A DNA stretch of 62,853 nucleotides, from positions 1-62,853 of the forward strand of contig WQZB01000016.1 of assembly GCA_009780955.1 (NCBI GenBank), written 5' to 3'. This document shows, in pieces, positions 28,791 through 35,922 of this stretch; position 1 is the stretch's first letter, and each line of letters begins with the position of its first letter. Below the pieces are notes generated by a model that was given only the letters and a program-made list of their open reading frames with translations, was not told where the DNA came from and ran no database searches. Position numbers and translations under genes: made by a program. This stretch comes from Polyangiaceae bacterium. Lineage in GTDB: Bacteria > Myxococcota_A > Polyangia > Polyangiales > Polyangiaceae.

Positions 28791-29360
28791 ATGGCGGACT
28801 TAGATTACTACCTGTCAGACATCGCTGCCGGTGACGCCCGGGCCTTCGGGGACTGGGTCGCTCGTGCCGAGCTCGAGCTCCGCGATTCGCTCCGGTCGTT
28901 TGCGACCGCGGTCGATGTCGAGGCGGTGCTTCAGGAGGCGCTCTTGCGGGTGTGGCAAGTGGCGCCGCGGGTTACGCCGGACGGCAAACCCAACGCGCTC
29001 CTCCGGCTCGCAGTTCGGATCGCACGGAACGAGGCGCTGAGTGAGGCCCGGAGACTGCGCACCGTTCATCTCGAGCCGGAAGCTCTGGAACAGGCGCTGT
29101 TGAAGGCCATAAACGTTCAACCCACTTCGGATCCGCTCTTGCGAAAGCGCATCGAAGAGTGTCTCGAAAAGCTTCCGCCGCAGCCTTCGGCGGCGCTTGC
29201 GCAGCGGCTGAAGGATGGAGGTGCGGAGCCCGACGCGGTCTTGGCAACGCGTGTTGGCATGCAGCCCAACACGTTCTTACAGAACGTAACGAGGGCAAGA
29301 AAGTTGATGATCGACTGCCTGAAAAAATCCGGAGTAGATTTGGAGGTGGAACGATCATGA
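28791..29360 (+). CDS. Sigma-70 family (ECF-like) RNA polymerase sigma factor
   Basis: 189 residues from the ATG at 28791. A region 2-like segment (FGDWVARAELELRDSLRSF...DVEAVLQEALLRVWQ) is followed after a linker by a region 4-like helix-turn-helix (CLEKLPPQPSAALAQRL...VLATRVGMQPNTFLQNVTRARKLM). This two-domain layout is that of an ECF sigma factor that directs RNA polymerase to a small regulon, usually held by an anti-sigma partner. The next gene overlaps it (ATGA at 29357) and is the candidate partner. It follows the VIT-VWA-cytochrome gene by 23 bp, so all three may be one operon. Confidence 0.75.
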   Translation: MADLDYYLSDIAAGDARAFGDWVARAELELRDSLRSFATAVDVEAVLQEALLRVWQVAPRVTPDGKPNALLRLAVRIARNEALSEARRLRTVHLEPEALEQALLKAINVQPTSDPLLRKRIEECLEKLPPQPSAALAQRLKDGGAEPDAVLATRVGMQPNTFLQNVTRARKLMIDCLKKSGVDLEVERS

Positions 29361-29605
29361 CCGACGAGAGCGAGCACGACGAGCGCGAGGCACTGATCGA
29401 GGCCGCGGCCGGTGCGTGGCGCGCTCGCGCACCCGACGGATCGGTGCAAACGCATCCGGCGTGGCATGATCTCGACGCCGACGGCCGGTGCGACGCGTTC
29501 GAAGTGGCGCGGCAGATGCGAAGGCTCGAGGCGGCTGCGGATCCGGCGGGGTTGTCGACAACCGCAAAAGCCGTGTTGGCGAGAATCCAAAAACGCGCCC
29601 GATAG
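29357..29605 (+). CDS. Small acidic protein, candidate partner of the sigma factor
   Basis: 82 residues, ATGA overlap with the sigma factor gene. Composition is acidic at the N-terminus (MTDESEHDEREALIEAA) and basic at the C-terminus (AKAVLARIQKRAR), with helical propensity and one Cys. No zinc-finger HxxxCxxC motif and no membrane helix, so it is not a classic ZAS anti-sigma factor. The translational coupling suggests it acts with the sigma factor. No family recognised. Confidence 0.65.
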   Translation: MTDESEHDEREALIEAAAGAWRARAPDGSVQTHPAWHDLDADGRCDAFEVARQMRRLEAAADPAGLSTTAKAVLARIQKRAR

Positions 29606-29615
29606 CGCATCGGCG

Positions 29616-30416
29616 CTATCCCAGATCTCGAACGAACTCGCGAACGACCTTGTGAAACGCCTTTGGGGTTTCGAGGTTGGGCAGGTGCCCGGCGTCGTCG
29701 AGAATCGCAAGCTTGGCGTTTGGAATCGCGTGTGCGAGCGCCTCGGCGGTTGCAACCGGCACAAGGGCGTCGTCGCGCCCATTCACAACGAGGACGGGCA
29801 TGCGAATCGACGCGAGCGCGTCAGTCGAGTCTGCGCGATCACGAATGGCAACGAGCGATGATGCCATGGCGCTGGCGGAAGATTGCATGGCAAGAGCGTG
29901 CACTTGCCCAGCGACTTCGGGCTTGGTGTCGAGTGTTGTTTTCGACAGCAAGCGAGCTGTGAGCTCGTTGGCAACCGCGCTTTGCTCGCCAGCCTGCAAG
30001 CGTGCGATGTTCCGATCGCGAGCGCTGCGAGCCTCCATCGAATCAGTATCGGCGCGGGTGTCGACAAGCACGAGGCCACGCAAACGTGTCTTGTAGCGCC
30101 GCATCAACGACAGCGCGACGTAACCTCCCATTGAAATGCCCAAGACGACAACGCGATCGCGAATGCCTAAGGCATCGAGAAGCGATACGACATCGTCGGC
30201 CATGGCGTCGATGGACGGCTCGGTGGAGCTGTCGAATGGCATTGTGGTGCCGAAGCCACGCATGCTTGGCGCAATCGCGCGCATTGCATTCGACAGGAGA
30301 TCAGCGTCGGCGCGAAACACCTCTGCGGAGAGTGGAAACGGATGCAAAAAAACGACCGTTATACCGTTGCCTTCGTCGATGAACGACATGCGAAGTCGTG
30401 ATGTGGTGATCTCCAT
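29616..30416 (-). CDS. Alpha/beta hydrolase
   Basis: 266 residues from the ATG at 30416; the frame stays open further upstream but that part has no similarity to the fold. Visible are the oxyanion HPFPLS after GITVVFL (HG-type motif), the nucleophile elbow GISMGG with catalytic Ser, MPVLVVNGRDDALVP with the acid Asp, and the catalytic His in DDAGHLPNLETP. Such enzymes hydrolyse esters, lactones or enol-lactones; it is closest in feel to 3-oxoadipate enol-lactonase-like hydrolases, but the substrate cannot be told. It converges with the small sigma-partner gene. Confidence 0.88.
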   Translation of the reverse strand: MEITTSRLRMSFIDEGNGITVVFLHPFPLSAEVFRADADLLSNAMRAIAPSMRGFGTTMPFDSSTEPSIDAMADDVVSLLDALGIRDRVVVLGISMGGYVALSLMRRYKTRLRGLVLVDTRADTDSMEARSARDRNIARLQAGEQSAVANELTARLLSKTTLDTKPEVAGQVHALAMQSSASAMASSLVAIRDRADSTDALASIRMPVLVVNGRDDALVPVATAEALAHAIPNAKLAILDDAGHLPNLETPKAFHKVVREFVRDLG

Positions 30417-30590
30417 AGCTAGCTTGCGTAGGCTAAACCGTTTTTCGACTGTGCGCGCAAGCCCGAGCAAGGCGCTTTTGCATGGTGGGGCGGAGTCGCC
30501 AGCGAGGTGTGGCGCCGTTGTTTTTGCGGCTCGCGGGTTCCGCTTACGGAACGCGCGTTGCATAACCTCTGTGGCGCGTAAGGAGCACCT

Positions 30591-31091
30591 ATGGTCGCGC
30601 GAACGTGGGGCTTGAACGATGGCAAGAATGACTTGGTCGAAAATCTGACGATCTACGATCAAACCTACGAGAGCTTTGGCGAGCAAGGGCTTGCCATGCC
30701 CACATACCTTCCCAAGCGCTACGAGCCTGACAGCGAATCGTTCGTAGTCGACATTGTTCTTCGCAGCGCTGATGAACCTCGCCGGAGCACGGAACGGATC
30801 AATTTCGACGAGTTCGTGGTTGCTGCCGCCGCGTCGGCTGGCGTTGGTGGTCAGCGGCGCGCGCACGGTGAACGCGACGAGCAGATCTACGACGAAGTGC
30901 TCGAGCGCCTATCGAATGACGCGACAATCGATGGTTCCGAGATCGAGATCATTCTCCACGACGGCGAGGTCACGCTGAGTGGAAGCGTTCCAAGGGCCGC
31001 TGATCGCGCGCGCGCCGAGGTCCTTGCCGATGGCGTTTTTGGCGTGGTCCGTGTGGTCAATCGCTTGCGGGTGGTTCCGTGGCGCATGTAG
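30591..31091 (+). CDS. BON-domain protein
   Basis: 166 residues. Residues about 95-160 form a BON domain (IYDEVLERLSNDATIDGSEIEIILHDGEVTLSGSVP...VLADGVFGVVRVVNRLRV), a fold that binds phospholipid or other ligands in envelope proteins. The N-terminal 90 residues are unassigned, acidic and contain LPKRYEPDSESFVV. No signal peptide, so unlike OsmY-type periplasmic BON proteins it should be cytoplasmic. Likely stress- or membrane-related by family; no partner gene. Confidence 0.78.
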   Translation: MVARTWGLNDGKNDLVENLTIYDQTYESFGEQGLAMPTYLPKRYEPDSESFVVDIVLRSADEPRRSTERINFDEFVVAAAASAGVGGQRRAHGERDEQIYDEVLERLSNDATIDGSEIEIILHDGEVTLSGSVPRAADRARAEVLADGVFGVVRVVNRLRVVPWRM

Positions 31092-31135
31092 ATCGGGCTG
31101 CAGCAGCGCGCCAAAAATGAGTACGCTCAGAACCC

Positions 31136-31390
31136 ATGTTTCGTGGTGATACCGATGACAAAGCTCGCGCAGTGCAGCTCGACATCCTTCGGCGCTTGGG
31201 ACCATCGGAGAGGGTGCGGATTGCAGCGGAGATGAGCGAGGACCTCCGGCGCATCGCCATTGAGGAAGAGATGCGGCGTCACCCTGAGCTGTCCGCAGCC
31301 GAGGCTCGGCAGGCTGTTCTCGACCGCATTTGGGGTCCCGAGCTCGCCGCGGCGGTTCGACGTGCACGAGCGGGGCGTAATGGGCAGTGA
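31136..31390 (+). CDS. Small protein paired with a nucleotidyltransferase
   Basis: 84 residues, wholly helical, charged (RAVQLDILRRLGPSERVRIAAEMSEDLRRIAIEEEMRRHPELSAAEARQAVLDRIWG, shown here only to indicate composition in parts: start MFRGDTDDKAR, middle LSAAEARQAVL). It overlaps the next gene by eleven bases, so both are translated together. Small helical proteins placed directly before nucleotidyltransferases are common in toxin-antitoxin-like pairs, and that is the best guess for it. No family assigned with certainty. Confidence 0.6.
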   Translation: MFRGDTDDKARAVQLDILRRLGPSERVRIAAEMSEDLRRIAIEEEMRRHPELSAAEARQAVLDRIWGPELAAAVRRARAGRNGQ

Positions 31391-31943
31391 GGTCAGCGAT
31401 CTGCTTGATCGCATCGCGCAGATCCTGGAAGCCGCCAAGATTCCTTTTATGGTTGCCGGATCGTTCGCAAGCACGGCGTACGGCTTGCCGCGGAGCACGC
31501 AGGATCTCGACCTGATCATCGATCCTCCGAGCGCCGCAGCGTTCGAGGCGCTGCTCGCGGCGATTCCAGCTGACAAGTATTACGTCGATGCAGACACCGC
31601 ACGCGATGCACTGCGACGGCGTTCGATGTTCAACTTGATCGATCTCGCGTCGGGCTGGAAGGTTGATCTGATCCTCCGGAAGAACCGGGCGTTCAGCCGT
31701 ACCGAGTTCGCGCGACGTACGAAGAAAAGCGTCCTCGGCGTATCTGTATTCATGGCGTCACCCGAGGACACGATCGTTGCGAAGCTCGAGTGGTCGAAGC
31801 AGGCGGGAGGCTCGGAACGCCAACGACGCGACGTTACCGGCATCCTTGCGAACGCGGCGGGCTCGCTCGACAGAGCCTACATTGAACGATGGGTGCACGA
31901 CCTCGACCTCGCCGACGAATGGAAGGCGGTGCAGGAGTTATGA
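31380..31943 (+). CDS. Nucleotidyltransferase-fold protein (AbiEii/DUF6036-like)
   Basis: 187 residues from the ATG at 31380. The fold signature PFMVAGSFASTAYGLPRSTQDLDLIIDP provides GS, then DxD (DLDL), as in minimal nucleotidyltransferases such as AbiEii toxins and related DUF6036 proteins; a third acidic residue may lie in WKVDLI. VFMASPEDTIVAKLEWSK is typical of the family. These proteins transfer nucleotides to RNA or proteins and often act in abortive-infection or toxin-antitoxin systems. Overlap with the preceding small gene suggests a two-gene module. Confidence 0.78.
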   Translation: MGSEVSDLLDRIAQILEAAKIPFMVAGSFASTAYGLPRSTQDLDLIIDPPSAAAFEALLAAIPADKYYVDADTARDALRRRSMFNLIDLASGWKVDLILRKNRAFSRTEFARRTKKSVLGVSVFMASPEDTIVAKLEWSKQAGGSERQRRDVTGILANAAGSLDRAYIERWVHDLDLADEWKAVQEL

Positions 31944-32134
31944 AGGGCCGCTGCACGATTTACTGATTGCGTGGCAACCGAACAAACCCGGGAACGCTGG
32001 CGGAGACTTCGTCGCGGTGAGTAGTGCTCTCAGGGGTTGCGAAGATCGAGGCACACCTCGGTTCGAGCACCCTTTGGGTTCTCGACGAGATCACTCGCGC
32101 CGCATGAATTTCACCTGTTCGGTATTCTTAGATA

Positions 32135-32677
32135 GTGTGCTTTTCGATGTATCGAGAAACGGCGTCAGAGGACACGCTGGTCATCATTACGAGAAACAAC
32201 GCTCTCGGTGCATTTGATCGGGTTTCAGGCAGGCCAGCCTGGCAGTACATGTTCGGCCAGCTGGTGTCCGGTCGCTTCTGGATCAGGGACTGTGCGATCG
32301 AGAATGGATTCATCTATGCAATCGCCACAGGATCGCAAGAACGACCCGGTCTTTTTGCAGTTGCTGAAATCGTCTGTCTTGAATACGCAACGGGTTCTTT
32401 GCGATGGGGCCAGACGGACACCCTCAGCAATTTATGGCGGCATACCAAACTGAGAGTGGACGGGGCCCAAGTCTTCGTTGAGTACAAGTACTATACAGCC
32501 CCCGATGGCGACAGCTTATCCGACCGTCTGGAGTTCGGCGAGAGTGGGGGGGCGTTGGTATCTTGCACCCGTGGATCGCTCGTCGTCTATGATGCCGCCA
32601 CAGGTCGTGCACTCTGGACTGACGCAAGCGGCGGCGTTGGTAAGCTCACGTTGCCCAGACGCGGGAGAGTCGCGTGA
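32135..32677 (+). CDS. PQQ-like beta-propeller fragment
   Basis: 180 residues; the GTG at 32135 or ATG at 32147 starts the frame. Contains two or three blade-like repeats (TRNNALGAFDRVSGRPAWQYMFG, LEYATGSLRWGQ, LVVYDAATGRALWT), each with the AxDxxTGxxxW pattern of PQQ-like propellers. A full propeller needs about 350 residues and usually a signal peptide; neither is present. This is therefore probably a remnant or partial propeller of a larger ancestral gene. Confidence 0.5.
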   Translation: MCFSMYRETASEDTLVIITRNNALGAFDRVSGRPAWQYMFGQLVSGRFWIRDCAIENGFIYAIATGSQERPGLFAVAEIVCLEYATGSLRWGQTDTLSNLWRHTKLRVDGAQVFVEYKYYTAPDGDSLSDRLEFGESGGALVSCTRGSLVVYDAATGRALWTDASGGVGKLTLPRRGRVA

Positions 32678-32696
32678 AACCTGACGACGAGGCTGC

Positions 32697-33002
32697 GTGA
32701 CGACCGTTCGCTTTCAGGCCGGAGAGCTGACGTTCGAGTGGGACGCTGCCAAGGCGGCGACCAACAAGCGGAAGCACCGCGTCTCGTTCGAGGAGGCAGC
32801 GACTGCCTTCCTTGATCCACTGAGCCGGATTTTCGACGATCCAGATCATAGTCATGACGGGTGGCGGTTGCTGCTCGTGGGGGTCTCGGCCATGAGCCGC
32901 CTCTTGCTCGTGGTGCACGTTGAACGAGGAGATTCCATGCGGATCGTGAGCGCGCGCTTGGCAACGAAGCGGGAACGATTCAACCTGGAGACGGAGAGCT
33001 AG
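32697..33002 (+). CDS. brnT: BrnT family toxin
   Basis: 101 residues, GTG start. Matches BrnT ribonuclease toxins: FEWDAAKAATNKRKHRVSFEEAATAFLDP is the signature region, followed by DDPDHSHDGWRLLLVG and IRIVSARLATKRERF-like end (here MRIVSARLATKRERF). BrnT folds like RelE and cleaves RNA when its antitoxin is lost. Downstream, four bases on, is a small basic protein that should be the antitoxin, although it is not a standard BrnA sequence. Confidence 0.88.
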   Translation: MTTVRFQAGELTFEWDAAKAATNKRKHRVSFEEAATAFLDPLSRIFDDPDHSHDGWRLLLVGVSAMSRLLLVVHVERGDSMRIVSARLATKRERFNLETES

Positions 33003-33006
33003 AGCG

Positions 33007-33261
33007 ATGCGAAAAGAGTATGAGCTGAAAGGCGGCCGGCCGAACCCCTACGCCAAACGCATCGGAGCCGAGGGCCATGCGGCTGTCCTGGAGCGGTTCC
33101 TTCGGAGCGAGCACTTCGTGAAGGTGGACGACGACCTCATCGCTGCCTTCCCCGATGACGAGACGGTCAACGAAACGCTCCGTCTCGCCCTCAAGTTGAA
33201 GGGCGTTCTCGCCAAACCGAAGCGCTCGACCACAAAGTCTCGCTCCAAGAAGTCGGCATGA
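33007..33261 (+). CDS. Antitoxin partner of BrnT (CopG/BrnA-like position)
   Basis: 84 residues, starting four bases after the toxin gene. N-terminus MRKEYELKGGRPNPYAKRIG is the conserved start of small antitoxin-associated proteins of this type; the middle (DDLIAAFPDDETVNETLRLALKL) could form a ribbon-helix-helix-like unit, and the tail is strongly basic (KPKRSTTKSRSKKSA). The role, neutralising BrnT and repressing the pair, follows from position and family habit rather than from a clear domain match. Confidence 0.75.
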   Translation: MRKEYELKGGRPNPYAKRIGAEGHAAVLERFLRSEHFVKVDDDLIAAFPDDETVNETLRLALKLKGVLAKPKRSTTKSRSKKSA

Positions 33262-33313
33262 GCCGTCCAGCCGACATTGCCCATTTGGATCGGGTACGGA
33301 AACGAAGCGTGTG

Positions 33314-33403
33314 ATGGATTCAAAGCCGGGTGGTTTCGAGTACTGGGTCAGCGACGAGCAACTCGCCACGTTCGCTCTTAGGAAGATGAACGGAGCGTGC
33401 TAA
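33314..33403 (+). CDS. Very short ORF, possibly remnant
   Basis: 29 codons (MDSKPGGFEYWVSDEQLATF... ending NGAC) between the antitoxin gene and the next sigma factor gene. The phrase EYWVSDEQL is familiar from the start of longer small proteins, so this may be a truncated relic. No ribosome binding site is clear. Confidence 0.3.
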   Translation: MDSKPGGFEYWVSDEQLATFALRKMNGAC

Positions 33404-33412
33404 TTTTTCGGC

Positions 33413-33949
33413 GTGTCAGCGGCGGAAGACTGGATGGCGGTCGTTGCCAAGATTCGCTTGACCGCGGACCCATTTCAGAGTCCGCACCTTGGGCGTCTCT
33501 ACGAGCTCGCGCTCGCCGACGGTCCGAAGCTGCTTAGCAGCTTTCGAAGGCGGCTCGGCGACGAGCGTATCGTCGATCTCGTGCACGATCTCTTGGCTGC
33601 AAAGCTCGAAGCGATCGTTTCTGCCGACGAACCACGCGCGCTCTTCTGCACGGCCCTTCAGCGCAGGGCGATCTCATGGCTGCGTCGCGGGGATGCGTGC
33701 GTGGTCGAAGATCCGGCCAAGGAAACGGCATCGACCGATCGGACTGGGCAACCCGAAGATGAGCGGCGCGGATTCATTCTCGATGCGCACGCGCTCCTCG
33801 ACCGTCTGCCGGTGCGCGAACGTGCGATGGTCGTCGCGATTGCGCTCGGCGAGGAGCGGGAAGCGATCGCGGCGGAGTTCGGGACATCGCGAGCGAACGT
33901 CGATCAGATTGTGCGTCGCGTTCGGAAGAGGTTCGAGGAGATCCCATGA
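33413..33949 (+). CDS. Sigma-70-like factor paired with a membrane anti-sigma candidate
   Basis: 178 residues, GTG start. Region 2-like helices at about 20-90 (LYELALADGPKLLSSFRRRL...VHDLLAAKLEAIV...LFCTALQRRAISWLRRGD) and a region 4-like helix-turn-helix at about 125-175 (LLDRLPVRERAMVVAIALGEEREAIAAEFGTSRANVDQIVRRVRKRF). This is a divergent ECF-type sigma factor. The next gene overlaps it by four bases (ATGA at 33946) and is a one-span membrane protein, the usual shape of an anti-sigma factor. Confidence 0.75.
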   Translation: MSAAEDWMAVVAKIRLTADPFQSPHLGRLYELALADGPKLLSSFRRRLGDERIVDLVHDLLAAKLEAIVSADEPRALFCTALQRRAISWLRRGDACVVEDPAKETASTDRTGQPEDERRGFILDAHALLDRLPVRERAMVVAIALGEEREAIAAEFGTSRANVDQIVRRVRKRFEEIP

Positions 33950-34980
33950 TCGCTGGCCAAGACGAATCTGCTTTGGCACGCTGGGCCTTGGCGCCGCCAG
34001 CACCGTCCGTGCATACCGATGTGCTCGCGGTACTCATCGCGATTGGCGACGCGCTCCGTCGCGGCGCCGAGATCCCGAAACCGCTCCGCGTCTGGATGAA
34101 GGGGCTCGCGCAAGCGGATGCAGAGATCGCGTTGGGCGCCATCGCGCTCGACAAAGAGCTCTCGTCTGAATGTCGCGATGAGCTCGATGCTGCCCGGCGC
34201 GCTGTCCTTCGGATCGCGATGTCGAACGGCTGGTCGCTCACGGCGATGACGTCGATGGATCGACTCGGGCATGCAGTGGAGCGCTTCGACGTATCGAACG
34301 CGAGCACGACATCCCGGGCAACGCGCGGCGCCATCCTCGACGACGTCGTCGTTCTCGCCTACGCGCGCCGCGGAGAGCTCGCCCAGTATGTCGAGGACGT
34401 CGCCCAGCAGGATCCAGCCTTCGGTGAGGAACTTGCAACATGCATCGATGCGCTGGCAGAGGCTGACCCGCGTGCCGGCATCGCAGATGCCGCGCGGAGG
34501 TGGCGCGCCAACTGGTCGCCGCCGAAGAAGGAGCCCATCGACGAACAGAAGCGGGGTATCCGAGAGCCCGTCAAGGTCGTGGACATCGCCGCGCGGCGAG
34601 TCAGGCGAGTCAGGCAGAGAGTCTCTGCGGCGTTCGCGGCGATGGTGCTTCTCGCGATGGGTGGCGGTTACCACCTCAAGCGAGCGGAGGAACGCGCCCT
34701 CGCCGTGCAGGCGATGCAGAAACAGGAGCTCGCCGAACAAGAAGCGCGACTCGCCGAACTGCAGAAGCAGGCGCTCGCGTACATCGAAACGGAGATGGCG
34801 AACGCCAAAACCGCAACCGAACGTGCGGAGGCAACGGCAGGGCTCAAAGCGGTGCAGGGGGCGCAGAATCGAACGAAGTCAGGGATCCCCTCTGCTCGCG
34901 CTGCCGGCGCGAACCCTTCTTCTTCTTCGCGCCACGCATGCACCTGTCCGGTGGGGGATCCGATGTGCTCGTGCTTTTGA
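33946..34980 (+). CDS. Membrane protein, candidate anti-sigma factor, with CTCPVGDPMCSC tail
   Basis: 344 residues. Residues 1-220 are helical and soluble, likely cytoplasmic; a transmembrane helix lies at about 226-244 (VSAAFAAMVLLAMGGGYHL); residues 245-305 are a charged coiled coil (AEERALAVQAMQKQELAEQ); the tail is Ser-rich and ends CTCPVGDPMCSCF. With the basic segment RVRRVRQR before the helix the C-terminus should be outside. Translational coupling to the sigma factor suggests anti-sigma function. The same C-terminal Cys motif ends the next protein, an unusual shared feature. No ZAS motif is seen. Confidence 0.72.
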   Translation: MIAGQDESALARWALAPPAPSVHTDVLAVLIAIGDALRRGAEIPKPLRVWMKGLAQADAEIALGAIALDKELSSECRDELDAARRAVLRIAMSNGWSLTAMTSMDRLGHAVERFDVSNASTTSRATRGAILDDVVVLAYARRGELAQYVEDVAQQDPAFGEELATCIDALAEADPRAGIADAARRWRANWSPPKKEPIDEQKRGIREPVKVVDIAARRVRRVRQRVSAAFAAMVLLAMGGGYHLKRAEERALAVQAMQKQELAEQEARLAELQKQALAYIETEMANAKTATERAEATAGLKAVQGAQNRTKSGIPSARAAGANPSSSSRHACTCPVGDPMCSCF

Positions 34981-35037
34981 GTTCTCGTTGGCCTGACTTC
35001 GAATTCGCGATCGATCGTTGTCAGAAAGCCGCTCGTT

Positions 35038-35853
35038 GTGCGTCAACCTCTCATGGCGCACCCACAACGCGAAGCGACGGGTTCTGGGAACAACGAAGGC
35101 AGCGTGCGGTTCTCGATCGGTGAATTGATCGCGCTCGAAAACGAGCGTCAGGCCGAGCAAGCTCGATTGGATCGCGTTCTCGAGCAAAAGGAGCATCAGA
35201 AACGCATCGAGGCCGAAAAGCAGCGTCGTGCCGAGATCGAGGCCGAGATGCGGGCGCGGGAAGAAGCCGCCGATCGCCGGCGCCAGAACGAAATCGAAGC
35301 GGAGGCTCGCTGCGACGCGGACGCGGACGCGGACGCGATAGAGAAGGCGAGCCTCAAGCAAGCGAGCCTCGAAGTCGAGATGCGGGCACGGGCCGAAGAG
35401 CGCGAACGCGAACAACGCCACGAGATCGAGCTCCTGCAAGTCAAGGCTCGGAATCGGCCGCGGCCGACGTCGATGGGCACGCTCTCTTGCGCGATCCTGT
35501 TCGGCGCCGCACTCATGTTGCTCGCCTTCGTCGGCGTCTACTTCGACGCGATGAAGCCCGCGACGGATCGTCGAATCGCGGATCTGAACGAAAGGGTTGC
35601 GATCGCAGAGAAGCGCGCCTTCGAGCGTGATCGCCAAATCGACGATCAGGCTCGTGCGATGGCGACGATTGAGATGCAGCGCGACGAGGCACGGGCCGAG
35701 CTGCATGCGCTGAAAAGCGGCCCGGCGATCAAGTGCCCAACGACGGGGGGATCTTCACCACCCAGGCCCGGGCCGTCGTCGAAGCCCGCAAATTCTTCCC
35801 CACGCCCTGTATGTACCTGTCCGGTGGGGGATCCGATGTGCTCGTGCCTATAG
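35038..35853 (+). CDS. Coiled-coil single-span membrane protein with the same CTCPVGDPMCSC tail
   Basis: 271 residues from the GTG at 35038 (ATG at 35053 is an alternative). Residues about 28-135 are a Glu/Arg-rich coiled coil, then a transmembrane helix at about 147-168 (TLSCAILFGAALMLLAFVGVYF), a second coiled coil, and a Pro/Ser linker ending in CTCPVGDPMCSCL. The last 12 residues before the final one match the previous protein exactly and the DNA is nearly identical there. The stop TAG is the first three bases of a family B repeat. Function unknown; it probably works with the neighbouring sigma/anti-sigma pair. Confidence 0.7.
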   Translation: MRQPLMAHPQREATGSGNNEGSVRFSIGELIALENERQAEQARLDRVLEQKEHQKRIEAEKQRRAEIEAEMRAREEAADRRRQNEIEAEARCDADADADAIEKASLKQASLEVEMRARAEEREREQRHEIELLQVKARNRPRPTSMGTLSCAILFGAALMLLAFVGVYFDAMKPATDRRIADLNERVAIAEKRAFERDRQIDDQARAMATIEMQRDEARAELHALKSGPAIKCPTTGGSSPPRPGPSSKPANSSPRPVCTCPVGDPMCSCL

Positions 35854-35872
35854 CCCGCTTTCGATTTGACGC
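35851..35872 (+). repeat. Family B repeat, left-end remnant
   Basis: TAGCCCGCTTTCGATTTGAC followed by GC, identical to the left end at 14001. The rest of the element is missing; a family A hairpin follows directly. The TAG ends the gene at 35038-35853. Confidence 0.8.
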
Positions 35873-35876
35873 CCTA

Positions 35877-35922
35877 TGAGGGGCGGCCACAGGGGGCCGC
35901 CCCTACGGATATGCGTTATTCA
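35877..35922 (+). repeat. Family A palindromic repeat
   Basis: Hairpin GAGGGGCGGCCACAGGGG with GGCCGCCCCTAC, followed by the linker start GGATATGCGTTATTC. It lies in the space between converging genes and touches the smc stop codon at 35920-35922. Confidence 0.8.
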
